Assembly: GCF_014206875.1 (NCBI RefSeq)
Contig: NZ_JACIJO010000003.1
Coordinates: 102,066 to 166,065 of the forward strand
Origin: Algoriphagus iocasae
GTDB lineage: Bacteria; Bacteroidota; Bacteroidia; Cytophagales; Cyclobacteriaceae
DNA: 64,000 nt
Reading direction: 5' to 3'
Positions 7,730-19,500 of this stretch are shown here, piece after piece; the first letter of the stretch is position 1, and the number at the start of each line of letters is the position of its first letter. The translations under genes and the position numbers were made by a program. Below the pieces are notes generated by a model. It worked only from the letters and a program-made list of their open reading frames with translations. It was not told where the DNA came from and did no database searches.

Positions 7730-10252
7730 CTAATTGGGGTCCACATCGACGATAAATCGCACTGATCTAAATTCCGGTTTGGCAATGATATTTTCCTGAA
7801 TCTGTGCCAATTGACTTTTGAATTCAGTTTGAGTTGTACCTGATCGCTCTAACTTGATCAACGATTCAAATTGATACTGATTCTTGATCCTACCAATAAT
7901 TGCCTTTTCTGGTCCCAAAACAATTTTTTTAACAGCAATTCCAGCCATTTGCCTATGCAGGTCATGAGCCGCTTTTTCGGCAGTTTTGTAATCCGTATGT
8001 CTAGTGGTGATTTTGATCAGCTTGACAAAAGGAGGGTAATAAAACTTCTTCCTTTCATGGATTTCATGCTGGTAGAACTCAAAATAATCCCCTTTGATGA
8101 CCTGTTGGTAAATGTATTCTTCCACTTTCCTACTTTGGATAATCACAGATCCTTTGGCTTCTCTTCGGCCTGCTCTTCCTGCAACTTGCGTGATCTGTTG
8201 ATAGGCTCTTTCTCCAGATCTGAAATCCGGGAAGTTTAAAATTCTGTCCCCATCCCAAACGCCTACCACGGTGACATTCCCAAAATCCAATCCTTTGGTG
8301 ATCATTTGTGTGCCCACCAAAATATCTATGTGCCTAGCTCCAAATTCATCCAAGATTTTTTGGTAACCATATTTACTTCTGGTCGTATCCAGGTCCATTC
8401 TCCCAATCCTAGCTTCGGGGAAAAGCAAACTCAGGGATTCTTCAATCCGCTCCGTTCCCATTCCCATCGTTGCCAATTGGCTACTTCCGCAGGCAGGGCA
8501 GGAGGAAGGTACTTTTTCCTTGTAGCCACAATAATGACATCGTAATTCTTCCGCAAATTGATGGTAGGTTAAGCTCACATCGCATTGAATACATTGACCG
8601 GTCCAACCGCAATCCTCACATTGGATATATGGAGAATAGCCACGGCGATTCTGAAAAATCAGGACTTGTTCCTGTTTACTTAAAGCATCCTGAATCTTCT
8701 CCCGCATCATCCGGGTAGAGTCTACTTTGAGAAGATTTTTTCTTTTGTCAGCGCCGATGTCTGAAATGTAGAACGTCGGAAGGTTAGAATTTCCATATCG
8801 TTCTGGTAGCTCCACTAAACCATATTTTCCTCCTTCGGTGGCATTGAAATAAGATTCAAAAGAGGGTGTGGCTGATCCCAACAGAGTTTTCGCCTGATGA
8901 AAATATGCTAGCATAATAGCTGCATCTCTGGCTTGGAATCTTGGAGCCGGATCAAATTGCTTATAGCTGGATTCGTGTTCCTCATCCACGATAATCATCC
9001 CCAGACTGTCAAAAGGAAGGAAAATGGAAGAACGAACACCGACTACAAAAGGAAATCTTCCCGAAATCACGCCATTCCAAACTTCCACCCGCTCGTTGTC
9101 AGAATATTTGGAATGATAAACTCCCATCTGACCACCAAAAACTTGCTTGAGTCTGGCAACAATCTGTGTGGTTAAAGCGATTTCCGGTAACAGCATCAGT
9201 ACCTGTGAACCTGATTCCAATACTTCTTTGATCAGTTGGATGTAGATTTCGGTTTTTCCACTCCCAGTAATCCCATGAAGCAAAACAGTTTGTTTGCTTT
9301 CAAAATGGGTTTTGATTTCATTGACCGCAACTTCCTGTTTTTCTGATAAGATCAGTTCTCCAGCAGTAATTTCAGTTTCATCAATCCGGTTAACCACCTG
9401 ACGGAAAGATTCAAAAACTCCATTTTTAATAAGTGTTTTTAATGAGCTTTCTGAATCTCCCTCTTCGAGCAAAGTTGCTTTGTCCAAGCCTTTTTCATTC
9501 AAAGCTGGATTATTGAAAACGGGAATATCACGAAGGTATTTGAGGAGAATGGATTCCTGTTTTGCTTTGCCAGAAAGATCTTCAAAGATGGCTTCCAACG
9601 CTTTTTTATCTTGAGCAATTTCAGTTTTCAGTCGTATTCTGGTTTCTACTTTTGGAGTGTATTTATCCTGAACCCGCTCGAAAATCAAAATGGCTTCCTT
9701 GATGACTAGACTTTTTAGAATCGGGTGAATGGTTTTGATCCCAAGTATTTTCTCGCAATCCTCGTAGCTAAGTTCTGGTGTGTTTTCCAGCGCTTCCAAA
9801 ATCATTTCCTCCCTGGCATCCAAAGGATACTGGCTTTCTTCAGCGATAAAATTCGGGTTTAGCTGAACTTTACTTTCGCTACTCAGCCGAAGTCCTGATG
9901 GCAAAGCCGCAAGCATGACTTCCCCGATATGGCAGCAATAATATTCAGCCATCCAAACCCAAAATCTAATCTGAAGGGGATTGACGGAAGGCTGATCGTC
10001 CAAAACATCTAAAATTGGTTTGGCGTCATAAGCCTTTGGAGGTTTATTATGCACTTTGCCGATGATGCCAGTAAGTACTTTTTTTCTTCCAAACTGAACT
10101 ATTACCCTTGCTCCAATTTGAATTTGGGAAGATAAAGCTCCAGGAATACGATAAGTAAACATCCGTGGAATCGGTACAGGCAGAATGATGTCAGCAAAGG
10201 AATTTTGGCCTTCGTCAGGAAACAAATCTTGATTGGTAAACAAACTTTCCAA
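7730..10252 (-). CDS. priA: Primosomal protein N' (PriA helicase)
   Basis: 840 residues, normal for PriA of Bacteroidota. It has the N-terminal 3'-DNA-binding domain (ADIILPVPIPRMFTYRIP), a winged-helix region, a DEAD-type helicase with Walker A HGITGSGKTEIY and DEEH box, motif III LGSATPS, and eight zinc-binding cysteines in the CEDCGWTGQCIQC...CHYCGYKEK...CPACGS region. The motif VAGRAGR (motif VI) is intact. PriA reloads the replicative helicase at collapsed forks. The gene lies 4 bp downstream of the YyaL-like gene on the same strand and is probably co-transcribed with it. Confidence 0.95.
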   Translation of the reverse strand: MESLFTNQDLFPDEGQNSFADIILPVPIPRMFTYRIPGALSSQIQIGARVIVQFGRKKVLTGIIGKVHNKPPKAYDAKPILDVLDDQPSVNPLQIRFWVWMAEYYCCHIGEVMLAALPSGLRLSSESKVQLNPNFIAEESQYPLDAREEMILEALENTPELSYEDCEKILGIKTIHPILKSLVIKEAILIFERVQDKYTPKVETRIRLKTEIAQDKKALEAIFEDLSGKAKQESILLKYLRDIPVFNNPALNEKGLDKATLLEEGDSESSLKTLIKNGVFESFRQVVNRIDETEITAGELILSEKQEVAVNEIKTHFESKQTVLLHGITGSGKTEIYIQLIKEVLESGSQVLMLLPEIALTTQIVARLKQVFGGQMGVYHSKYSDNERVEVWNGVISGRFPFVVGVRSSIFLPFDSLGMIIVDEEHESSYKQFDPAPRFQARDAAIMLAYFHQAKTLLGSATPSFESYFNATEGGKYGLVELPERYGNSNLPTFYISDIGADKRKNLLKVDSTRMMREKIQDALSKQEQVLIFQNRRGYSPYIQCEDCGWTGQCIQCDVSLTYHQFAEELRCHYCGYKEKVPSSCPACGSSQLATMGMGTERIEESLSLLFPEARIGRMDLDTTRSKYGYQKILDEFGARHIDILVGTQMITKGLDFGNVTVVGVWDGDRILNFPDFRSGERAYQQITQVAGRAGRREAKGSVIIQSRKVEEYIYQQVIKGDYFEFYQHEIHERKKFYYPPFVKLIKITTRHTDYKTAEKAAHDLHRQMAGIAVKKIVLGPEKAIIGRIKNQYQFESLIKLERSGTTQTEFKSQLAQIQENIIAKPEFRSVRFIVDVDPN

Positions 10253-10256
10253 GGAA

Positions 10257-12293
<2,037 letters not shown>

Positions 12294-12308
12294 AGAAGGT
12301 TTGAGCTT

Positions 12309-12332
12309 GTCACACTGAGCGGCGTCGAAGTG
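12309..12332. repeat. Short dispersed-repeat fragment upstream of the YyaL-like gene
   Basis: The 24-base string beginning gtcacactgagcggcgtcga resembles, from memory, a repeat of the form gtcacactgagcg-N-agtcgaagtg that is common in Bacteroidota intergenic DNA. Arms cactgag...gtcgaagtg can fold weakly. It lies only 16 bp upstream of the minus-strand start codon. Confidence 0.4.
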
Positions 12333-12456
12333 TTGTAAGGTGGAAAGGTTGTAAGTTGTGAGGTTTTTTAAATGGTTAGGATTGAAGGAGAAGTTTAACT
12401 TTAACTAGAATCTCATATCCCGATAATAATCTGGATGTATGTCGTACTTTGTATAT

Positions 12457-13437
12457 CTAACTAGTTGATAGTTGTGATTTAACGGAAGAAATCTCTCTAG
12501 AAAAATCAAATTCGCTATTTAATCGTTCCAGCTTTTGAAGAAGATTGGAAAGGAATTTCCGATGCGACTCACTTTTTGGATTCATGGGTCTATGTGCCAA
12601 ATCCATATTTACCTGACTGATTTGCTCCAATAGCTTTTTGCTTTCTGGGTTGAAAAGAGCGTTTTTCCATTTCTCCCAAATGTAATTTTCTGCCTGAGCA
12701 GTAGGATGAATCAGGTCCGTTTTATAAAATCGATAATCTCTCAACTCGTCGATCATGATTTCATAAGAAGGGTAATAGTGTACATGTTCTGATTTTTTGC
12801 AAAGCTGATCACAAAGGACTCGGAGAAGACTTTTGCTTAGCTGATTTTCCGGAACTCCATCTTTAATATGTCGCACTGGGCTAACAGTCAAAATAATCTT
12901 CAGCTTTGGATTTAATTCTTGGAGTTGCTCGAAAAGAGAGCTCATTTTTCCTTCCATCTCTTCTAGATTGGAGAGTTTTTTGGAAAATAGTTTTCCTGGC
13001 TGCTTATGGCAATTTGCAACAGGCGTATTTGAATCTGCCAATTCATAAAGCCAAGAAGTACCCAAGGTGATAATCAGAAAATCGCTTTGTTCCAGGTATT
13101 CTTTCACAAGAATGAGTTCGCCTGCTAATTTTCCCCGCAATTCCTCAATGGAATATCCCATCACTTGGGAATGCGTCCAATAATGAAAATGCAAGCCTTC
13201 CCTTTCCAGAAATAATTCATCGGGCAGATTTTTATCCTGTATTGCAAACTCAAGAAGTTGGCAAATTGGAATTGGGTGAAAGAGCGTTCCGAATGGATTG
13301 ATCAAAATATCCATTTTCAAATCCTTCATTTTATTTCCAATGCTTTCGGCAAAGCAAGAACCGATACTTAGGATTTTATGATCGTGGGAAATCGGATTTG
13401 GATGGGTAGGAATATCAAAACTTGTGGTCCATTGCAT
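12457..13437 (-). CDS. GSCFA domain protein
   Basis: 326 residues. The diagnostic motif of the family, GSCFAESIGNKM, occurs near residue 27, followed by NPFGTLFHPIPI, ITLGTSWLYEL and, near residue 235, the conserved DLIHPTAQAENYIWEKW. GSCFA proteins resemble SGNH/GDSL hydrolases: the GS of the name acts like the nucleophile block and the DxIHP stretch like the Asp-His block. The biochemical activity of the family is not established. It is a single gene with 163 bp to the YyaL-like gene and is divergent from the sigma factor. Confidence 0.85.
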   Translation of the reverse strand: MQWTTSFDIPTHPNPISHDHKILSIGSCFAESIGNKMKDLKMDILINPFGTLFHPIPICQLLEFAIQDKNLPDELFLEREGLHFHYWTHSQVMGYSIEELRGKLAGELILVKEYLEQSDFLIITLGTSWLYELADSNTPVANCHKQPGKLFSKKLSNLEEMEGKMSSLFEQLQELNPKLKIILTVSPVRHIKDGVPENQLSKSLLRVLCDQLCKKSEHVHYYPSYEIMIDELRDYRFYKTDLIHPTAQAENYIWEKWKNALFNPESKKLLEQISQVNMDLAHRPMNPKSESHRKFLSNLLQKLERLNSEFDFSREISSVKSQLSTS

Positions 13438-13588
13438 GCTCGAAAATAAGCATTTGGTAACTTAGAAGATAGGATTGTCGAAAGGAATGAGCTATTGAAA
13501 AAGTCTACGGGTGAAATTTTTTTGAAAATATTTTACAGTTTCTGTGATTTTTTCGGAGGATTGAAGACTAATGAGTAAAACCGATTAA

Positions 13589-14095
13589 ATGAGCAAAGAG
13601 GAGGAATTTGTACAAATGATTCAGGAAAATCAGGGATTGATTTATAAGATCACTCTGATTTACTCGAATGAAAAAGAGGAACAGGACGATTTATATCAGG
13701 AAATCGTGTTTCAGACATGGAAGTCATTTGATCAGTTTAAGAAAGCTTCGAAACCTAGCACTTGGCTTTATCGAGTGGGGATGAACACAGCAATAACTCA
13801 TATTAATAAAGTAAAGAGAAAGCCTTTGATGGTTTCGATAGATCATTCTTTTATCAACTATACGGAAGAGATAGAGGTAGAAAAAGAAGAAAAGATTCAA
13901 TGGCTTTATGCCCAGATCAGGAAGTTGAATCTATTGGACCGAGGGATCATGTTCTTATTTCTTGAGGGAAAATCGCATGAAGAAATCGCCCAGATTACGG
14001 GAATATCCACAAGTAATGTGGGAACGAGAATGTCCCGGATCAAGCAAAAGCTAAAGTCAGAAGCCACACCTAAACCAGCTAAAACATGGAACTAG
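13589..14095 (+). CDS. ECF-type RNA polymerase sigma factor
   Basis: 168 residues with region 2 (about 10-75; EQDDLYQEIVFQTWKSFDQFK, where the DLYQEI helix recognises the -10 element) and region 4 (about 110-160; EGKSHEEIAQITGISTSNVGTRMSRIKQKLK, the -35 helix-turn-helix). It directs RNA polymerase to a specific regulon. It overlaps the following membrane-protein gene by 10 bp, an arrangement usual for a sigma factor with its anti-sigma partner. A mini-frame starting at 13571 (five codons) precedes the start and could act as a leader. Confidence 0.9.
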   Translation: MSKEEEFVQMIQENQGLIYKITLIYSNEKEEQDDLYQEIVFQTWKSFDQFKKASKPSTWLYRVGMNTAITHINKVKRKPLMVSIDHSFINYTEEIEVEKEEKIQWLYAQIRKLNLLDRGIMFLFLEGKSHEEIAQITGISTSNVGTRMSRIKQKLKSEATPKPAKTWN

Positions 14096-14676
14096 AAGAA
14101 ATGCAGACCCTCTGGGCAGATTTAAGCCAGAAGATTGAAAAACAGGATAAAATTCAAAAAGAACTACTCATGGAGATCACAAAACAAAAATTCAGAAAAA
14201 AGCTCAATCATATCAGAGTAATAGAAACCATAGGTTCCATTATTTGCTTTGTTTACGCCATGTATTTTATGTCTAAGCTGCCAGAGCTTGAACTTTGGTA
14301 TAATCAGATTTTTGCGATGATCACGATTTTGATCATGACGCTTTTACCAATTGCCAGCTTATCCGCTATCAAAGGCATGAGAAGTGTGAAAATCGATGGG
14401 GAGGCACCTGCGAAGATGCTGGAGAAATTTGAAAAGTCGAAAATCAGATTCTGGAAGGTGCAACGCTACGGGATGATCTTTGGAGCTCTAATTTTGGTGA
14501 CCATTTTGCCTCCGATCTCCGAAATCCAAGGTTCAACTGAAATGATTTCCAAACCGCTTTTTTGGATGATTTATTTGCCTGGAGCTACATTGTTTATGTA
14601 CCTATTCAGCAGATGGGCTTTGGGGAAATATAAAAAAGTAATTGACTCATCAGAAAAACTGCTCTCTGAACTGTAA
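14086..14676 (+). CDS. Four-helix membrane protein, candidate anti-sigma factor
   Basis: 196 residues, not matched to a named family. The first 45 residues are soluble and rich in Lys, Glu and Gln (MELEEMQTLWADLSQKIEKQDK), then come four hydrophobic segments at about 46-66, 75-97, 128-148 and 160-178. A short cytoplasmic N-terminus before membrane helices is how many ECF anti-sigma factors are built, and the 10-bp overlap with the sigma gene supports a functional pair. There is no zinc HxxxCxxC motif, so if it is an anti-sigma factor it is of the non-zinc kind. Confidence 0.6.
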   Translation: MELEEMQTLWADLSQKIEKQDKIQKELLMEITKQKFRKKLNHIRVIETIGSIICFVYAMYFMSKLPELELWYNQIFAMITILIMTLLPIASLSAIKGMRSVKIDGEAPAKMLEKFEKSKIRFWKVQRYGMIFGALILVTILPPISEIQGSTEMISKPLFWMIYLPGATLFMYLFSRWALGKYKKVIDSSEKLLSEL

Positions 14677-14710
14677 TCTATAAAGAAGCAATTTTCTAAA
14701 AACAAAAATA

Positions 14711-14753
14711 TGTCAGACTGAGCATCGTGATTTTTACGACACTCAGTCTGACA
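14711..14753. terminator. Hairpin between convergent genes
   Basis: Perfect 12-bp arms, tgtcagactgag at 14711-14722 and ctcagtctgaca at 14742-14753, enclose further pairing (atcgt/acga) around a TTTTT loop. It separates the membrane-protein gene from the convergent DUF1835 gene and may serve both strands. The arm sequence resembles dispersed repeats in related genomes, so it could also be a REP-type element. Confidence 0.6.
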
Positions 14754-14759
14754 TTGAGT

Positions 14760-15500
14760 TTAATGAGTATGCTGGGTTTTTATTTGGTCATATAATTTTT
14801 TGACCTGTTCATCCCCAAATCCATAAATAGGAACACGGTTTCTGAATTCACGGAATACTTTTGCGAAATCATCAGTTCCTAGGTCTGCCATGATCTGGAT
14901 AATTGTTGCTTTTGGTTTGCCAGGATATTCTCCATGAGGAATGCTGTCTTTCCAAGCCTGAACTGCAGGAAGTAAAAAAGGAAGCTCAATAGAAACTTGT
15001 TTGGACAGTGTCATAGCTTCATCGATATGATGCGCTTGGTACATTTTCCATAGGTTAGCAATTACTTCTCTTTGATTTTTGGTCAGGAGTTTGGCGTCTC
15101 TATAATGCTCCTCCAGATGCCTGTCATTGAGTTCGGCAAATCCCAATCTTAAATCAGCTTTATCAGGTAAAACCAAATAAACTTCTCCTTTGTGTTTTTC
15201 CAAAAGATGCATCACAAACCAGAAATTGACCTGGCAAAAGAGATCTTGCTCAAACCAACAGTAAACTTTAGTATTAGATGCGACGGTTAATATTTTTTCA
15301 AATTCGGGTACTACTTTATCGAAGTATTTGTGATCAGGGTGATTGGGGGTTAAGAACTGATCTCTTACTACCCACAGTTCCTCAAGAGAATGAGCCTCGA
15401 CAGGACCGTCAATAAGACATTCTCTTGCGATGGCGATTTCACCATGGATATCGGAGGGAAATCTGGATGCTAATGCATCACCATTTAAAATGTGTAACAT
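14760..15500 (-). CDS. DUF1835 domain protein
   Basis: 246 residues opening with MLHILNGDALASRFP, the recognisable beginning of DUF1835 proteins, followed by EIAIARECLIDGPV and the CWFEQDLFCQVNFWF segment typical of the family. The C-terminal part (KATIIQIMADLGTDDFAKVFREF) would be the helical DUF3658-like portion. Function is unknown. It stands alone: convergent with the sigma/membrane pair and divergent from the long AT-rich region before the first SusC. Confidence 0.75.
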   Translation of the reverse strand: MLHILNGDALASRFPSDIHGEIAIARECLIDGPVEAHSLEELWVVRDQFLTPNHPDHKYFDKVVPEFEKILTVASNTKVYCWFEQDLFCQVNFWFVMHLLEKHKGEVYLVLPDKADLRLGFAELNDRHLEEHYRDAKLLTKNQREVIANLWKMYQAHHIDEAMTLSKQVSIELPFLLPAVQAWKDSIPHGEYPGKPKATIIQIMADLGTDDFAKVFREFRNRVPIYGFGDEQVKKLYDQIKTQHTH

Positions 15501-16253
15501 GCTAGGTTGATTTAAGGTACTTTAATAAAAATACATGAGCGTTTTCATGGGGTATTTTTAAAGCACCGGTTTGTTTAACTCTGAATTAATGTCGAAGTAA
15601 AAACAGATTTAGAAAATTTGAGTTTCCCAAGATTTGTTAAAATTTCCTTAATCTCGGAAAATCCAAGGATGAAGTAAATAGAAAAGTTGCTTTTCTTATG
15701 TAATCGTTGAGGAAGGTGTCTTGCCAAATCCATGATTAATTCTGGCTACCTGGGGGACTGTGAGGTTGTTGATTTTTCGAAATTTCCTCCTATAATAATA
15801 TTTCATCTTAAAAATGCTATAAAGCTTTTTTTCTGGTTTTAAGCTGAAAAATGATCAAGATTGGTCAGAATTATTTTTTGACAAATGTCAAAAGTCCCTT
15901 TTTTCAAATTTTGTTTTTCCAGATTTGGAGTAAATTTTATATTGATAATATATAAAATAATAGTATAAAATACTTTTATATAATAATATTATTATGTTTT
16001 AATAATCTATGTATATACAATATAGTTAGTTTTAGTTATACTAAATAAATAGACTAAAAAAATATAATTCCATTCTAAGAAAAGTTATATTTTTATATTT
16101 AAATCAATCCCTGAATATTTCAATTTTGTCCGTTGGTGACATAAGTGTCTCAAAAACAGACATTTTGAAAAAATGTATCTAAACGAATCACTTTTCTTTT
16201 CAAACGGGAAATTTGCCGTTTTTATAACTTTTTTAAAATAAATAGAATTATTA
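15501..16253. other. AT-rich intergenic stretch, no gene found
   Basis: About 750 bases without a supportable gene. The part from 15940 to 16090 is almost pure A/T (tatataaaataatagtataa and similar) and is likely to be curved or easily melted. Nothing resembling a tRNA, CRISPR or riboswitch is seen. It probably carries upstream control of the SusC/SusD operon and of the divergent DUF1835 gene. Confidence 0.5.
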
Positions 16254-16284
16254 TTTGATTAAATATTGGTGCAGTTTATTATTG
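16254..16284 (+). promoter_or_regulatory. Promoter of the first SusC/SusD operon
   Basis: TTTG at 16254-16257 and TATTATTG at 16277-16284 are 19 bases apart. The second differs from TAnnTTTG at one base. The implied leader is about 65 nt long before the ATG at 16357. Confidence 0.45.
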
Positions 16285-16356
16285 TTTAAGTAATTTTAAC
16301 ACCCTTAAACCATTGTAGAGTATCAAAAAATTAGTTTAAACTAACCAACAAAATTT

Positions 16357-19300
16357 ATGAGAAAAGCATTACTTAGCTTACTCTTTGGTTTGGTTATTAC
16401 TTCTTCAGCATGGGCGCAAAGTCGTACCGTACAAGGAAGGGTAATCTCCACCGAAGAACCTGAAGGACTCATTGGAGTCAATGTACTAGTGAAAGGAACC
16501 ACATCTGGGGTGGTGACTGATCTAGATGGGAACTATGTGCTACAAGTTCCTGATGGGGCCACGACGTTGGTCTTTAGTTACATCGGTTATCTGACCAAAG
16601 AAGAAACAATTGGTAACAGATCTACGATTGATGTGACTTTAAATCCAGATGCTCAAAATCTGGAAGAAGTTGTGATTACTGCATACGGTGGTACAGTCGA
16701 TAAAGGAAACTTTACCGGTTCTGCTGTTGCTTTGAAAGCAGACAAAATCGCAAACAGACCTATCAACAACGTAGTGAACGCAATCGAAGGACAAGCTCCT
16801 GGTGTGATCACTACATCTGCTTCTGGTCAGCCGGGTTCTACTCCAGCTGTTAGAATCAGAGGTGTGGGTTCTGTTAACTCTTCATCTTCTCCGTTATATG
16901 TAGTAGATGGTGTTCCTTATGATGGGGACCTTTCGAACCTTAACCCAGAAGATATTGCGGATATGACCATTTTGAAAGATGCTTCTTCTTCAGCACTTTA
17001 TGGTTCTAGAGCTGCAAACGGTGTGATCATGATCACTACCAAAACAGGTAAGAAAAATCAGCCAACTTTCAATTTGAGAGTACAGCAAGGTATATCAGGT
17101 AGAGCACTTCTTGAGTATGACCGTGTGAATGCTGATCAGTATTATCCATTGGTTTGGGAATCTTTGAAAAACAGCCGTATCGGTTCTGGTCAGTCTCAAG
17201 CTGACGCCGCACAGTATGCTTCTGACAACTTGATCAATGTATTGAAATACAATATCTACAATGTAGCAGATGATCAGATTGTAGGAACAGATGGTCTATT
17301 GAATCCAAATGCAGTTAACAATTTCCAAGGTTTGGATTGGTTTGACGAATTGGAAAGAATGGGTGACAGAAAAGAATATAATGTGACTTATTCTGGTGGA
17401 TCAGACAAAACTGATTTCTATACTTCTTTCAATTATTTGAACGAAAAAGGTTTTGTGATCCAGTCTGATATCGAAAGATTCACTGGTCGTTTGAATGTAA
17501 ATACGCAAGCTACCAAATGGTTAAAGACTGGTATCAACCTTTCTGCAACTATGAGTGAGGGAAATAATGCAAGATCTGGAGGAAGCTCCAGTTATGTAAA
17601 CCCATTCTTCTTTGCAAGAAACATTGGTCCTATCTATCCCGTATATGCTCAAAACATGATGACTGGTGGATTCATCCTTGACGAATTCGGTAACAAGATC
17701 TATGACACAGGAAACCTTTCTGAACTAGGATTGCCAAGTAGAGGTGCTGATGCATCTGCAGGTAGACACGTAGTTCAAGAGACTCTATTGAACGTGGATA
17801 GATTTGACAGAGACGTGATTTCTTCCAGAGCATATGTGGAAGCTACTTTCTTGAAGAACTTCAGCTTCAGAACCAATATCTCTACAGATATGACTTCTCT
17901 TTTGGAAATCGGATATGATAACCAAATAGTAGGTGATGGTGCTCCAGCTGGTAGAACTAGTAGAGGAAACATCAGAACAAACTCTTTGACCTTCAACCAA
18001 TTGCTTTCTTACTCTAATACAATTAGAGACAAGCACTTTGTAGAGGCTTTATTTGGTCATGAAAACTATGATTTGCAAGTTAATCGTCAGTCTATTTCTA
18101 AGCAGGATCAGATCCTTGCAGGAAATATTCAGCCTGATAACTTCGTAACTACCAACTCTGCTACTGGTAGATTGGATAGAGATAGAATCGAATCTTATTT
18201 CTCAAGATTGAATTATGTGTATGATGATAAGTACTCTTTCTCTGCTTCTTGGAGAACTGATGGATCATCAAGATTCTTTGAAGATGTAAGATGGGGTACT
18301 TTCTACTCAGTGGGTGCTGCTTGGACTATTGATAGAGAAGACTTCTTTAATTCTGCATTCTTCCAGTTAATGAAATTGAGAGTTTCTTATGGTGAAGTAG
18401 GTAATAACAATGTAAGTGGATATTATCCTTGGCAGGCATTGTATGACTTAGGTTATAACAACGCATCTGAGCCAGGTATACTTCAGGCTTCTTTGGCTGC
18501 AAGAGATCTACAGTGGGAATCAAACAATACGTTTGATATCGGATTGGACTTTGCTTTTGCAAACAGATTCTCTGGTACTATCGAATACTTCAACAGAAGC
18601 TCTGAGAACCTATTGTTTGAAGTACCTCTCTCTTTGACAACAGGTCTTTCTTCTAAATTCCAGAACATCGGTACAATGGCAAACTCTGGTATTGAATTCA
18701 ATATCGCAGGTGACATCGTAAGATCAGGTGATTTCAAATGGAATTTGGGCGTAAACGTTTCTACTTTCAAGAATGAATTCAAGAAGCTTCCATTCGATGA
18801 GCAAATCAACGGTACTAAAAAGTATGTTGTTGGAAGATCTATTTATGATTTCTGGTTGAGAGACTGGTATGGTGTAGATCCTGAAACTGGTGATGGTCTT
18901 TTCAGAGCTGACGAATATGATGCAGGTGATGAAGATATCAGAATCGTAGGTTCTGATACATTGACTGTAGATGCAAACAATGCAAGATATCATTTTGCAG
19001 GAAATGCAATTCCCGACTTCTTTGGAGGTATCACTAATACTTTCACTTACAAAGGTCTTTCCTTGAACATCCTGATGAGTTTCGCAGTAGGTGGTGACAT
19101 CTATGATGGAATCTATGGTGGTTTGATGGATGCTGGTACTGAAGGTGGTGCATTGCACAAGGATATCTTGAACAGATGGCAGAAGCCAGGTGACATCACA
19201 GATGTACCAAAAATGGATGTTTCTGGTGCTGCAGATACCAATGTGGCTTCAGATCGTTGGTTGACTTCCGCATCTTACCTAAACTTGAGATCGGTTAACC

Positions 19301-19494
19301 TTTCTTACACTTTGCCAAGAACATTCTTGGAGAAAATTAAAGTGAAAGCTGCAACGGTTTACCTAGCTGGTGAAAACTTAGGCTGGTTGTCTTCAAGAAG
19401 TGGCATGTACGTTTCCGGAACTTTCAACGGAACTACTTCCAATACCTTTACTCCAGCAAGAACATTTACGCTGGGTGTTAATGTGAACCTGTAA
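16357..19494 (+). CDS. SusC/RagA-family TonB-linked outer-membrane transporter
   Basis: 1045 residues. Signal peptide ending SSAWAQ (about 1-21), a carboxypeptidase-regulatory-like domain (about 24-105, VQGRVISTEEPEGLIGVNVLVKGT), a TonB-box/plug region with the SusC signature SSSSPLYVVDGVPYDGD and ILKDASSSALYGSRAANGVIMITTK, and a long C-terminal barrel ending LGVNVNL. It lacks an N-terminal STN signalling domain, unlike the SusC at 50287. With the adjoining SusD it forms a lidded pore that imports glycans or peptides using TonB energy. Ligand unknown: no hydrolase gene lies beside it. Confidence 0.93.
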   Translation: MRKALLSLLFGLVITSSAWAQSRTVQGRVISTEEPEGLIGVNVLVKGTTSGVVTDLDGNYVLQVPDGATTLVFSYIGYLTKEETIGNRSTIDVTLNPDAQNLEEVVITAYGGTVDKGNFTGSAVALKADKIANRPINNVVNAIEGQAPGVITTSASGQPGSTPAVRIRGVGSVNSSSSPLYVVDGVPYDGDLSNLNPEDIADMTILKDASSSALYGSRAANGVIMITTKTGKKNQPTFNLRVQQGISGRALLEYDRVNADQYYPLVWESLKNSRIGSGQSQADAAQYASDNLINVLKYNIYNVADDQIVGTDGLLNPNAVNNFQGLDWFDELERMGDRKEYNVTYSGGSDKTDFYTSFNYLNEKGFVIQSDIERFTGRLNVNTQATKWLKTGINLSATMSEGNNARSGGSSSYVNPFFFARNIGPIYPVYAQNMMTGGFILDEFGNKIYDTGNLSELGLPSRGADASAGRHVVQETLLNVDRFDRDVISSRAYVEATFLKNFSFRTNISTDMTSLLEIGYDNQIVGDGAPAGRTSRGNIRTNSLTFNQLLSYSNTIRDKHFVEALFGHENYDLQVNRQSISKQDQILAGNIQPDNFVTTNSATGRLDRDRIESYFSRLNYVYDDKYSFSASWRTDGSSRFFEDVRWGTFYSVGAAWTIDREDFFNSAFFQLMKLRVSYGEVGNNNVSGYYPWQALYDLGYNNASEPGILQASLAARDLQWESNNTFDIGLDFAFANRFSGTIEYFNRSSENLLFEVPLSLTTGLSSKFQNIGTMANSGIEFNIAGDIVRSGDFKWNLGVNVSTFKNEFKKLPFDEQINGTKKYVVGRSIYDFWLRDWYGVDPETGDGLFRADEYDAGDEDIRIVGSDTLTVDANNARYHFAGNAIPDFFGGITNTFTYKGLSLNILMSFAVGGDIYDGIYGGLMDAGTEGGALHKDILNRWQKPGDITDVPKMDVSGAADTNVASDRWLTSASYLNLRSVNLSYTLPRTFLEKIKVKAATVYLAGENLGWLSSRSGMYVSGTFNGTTSNTFTPARTFTLGVNVNL

Positions 19495-19500
19495 TTGAAA

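Noticed and set aside
15940..16090. A/T-only stretch as a possible replication origin or phage attachment site
   Set aside because: No DnaA-box cluster, no dnaA, dnaN or integrase genes and no flanking direct repeats were seen. It fits a promoter-rich intergenic region.
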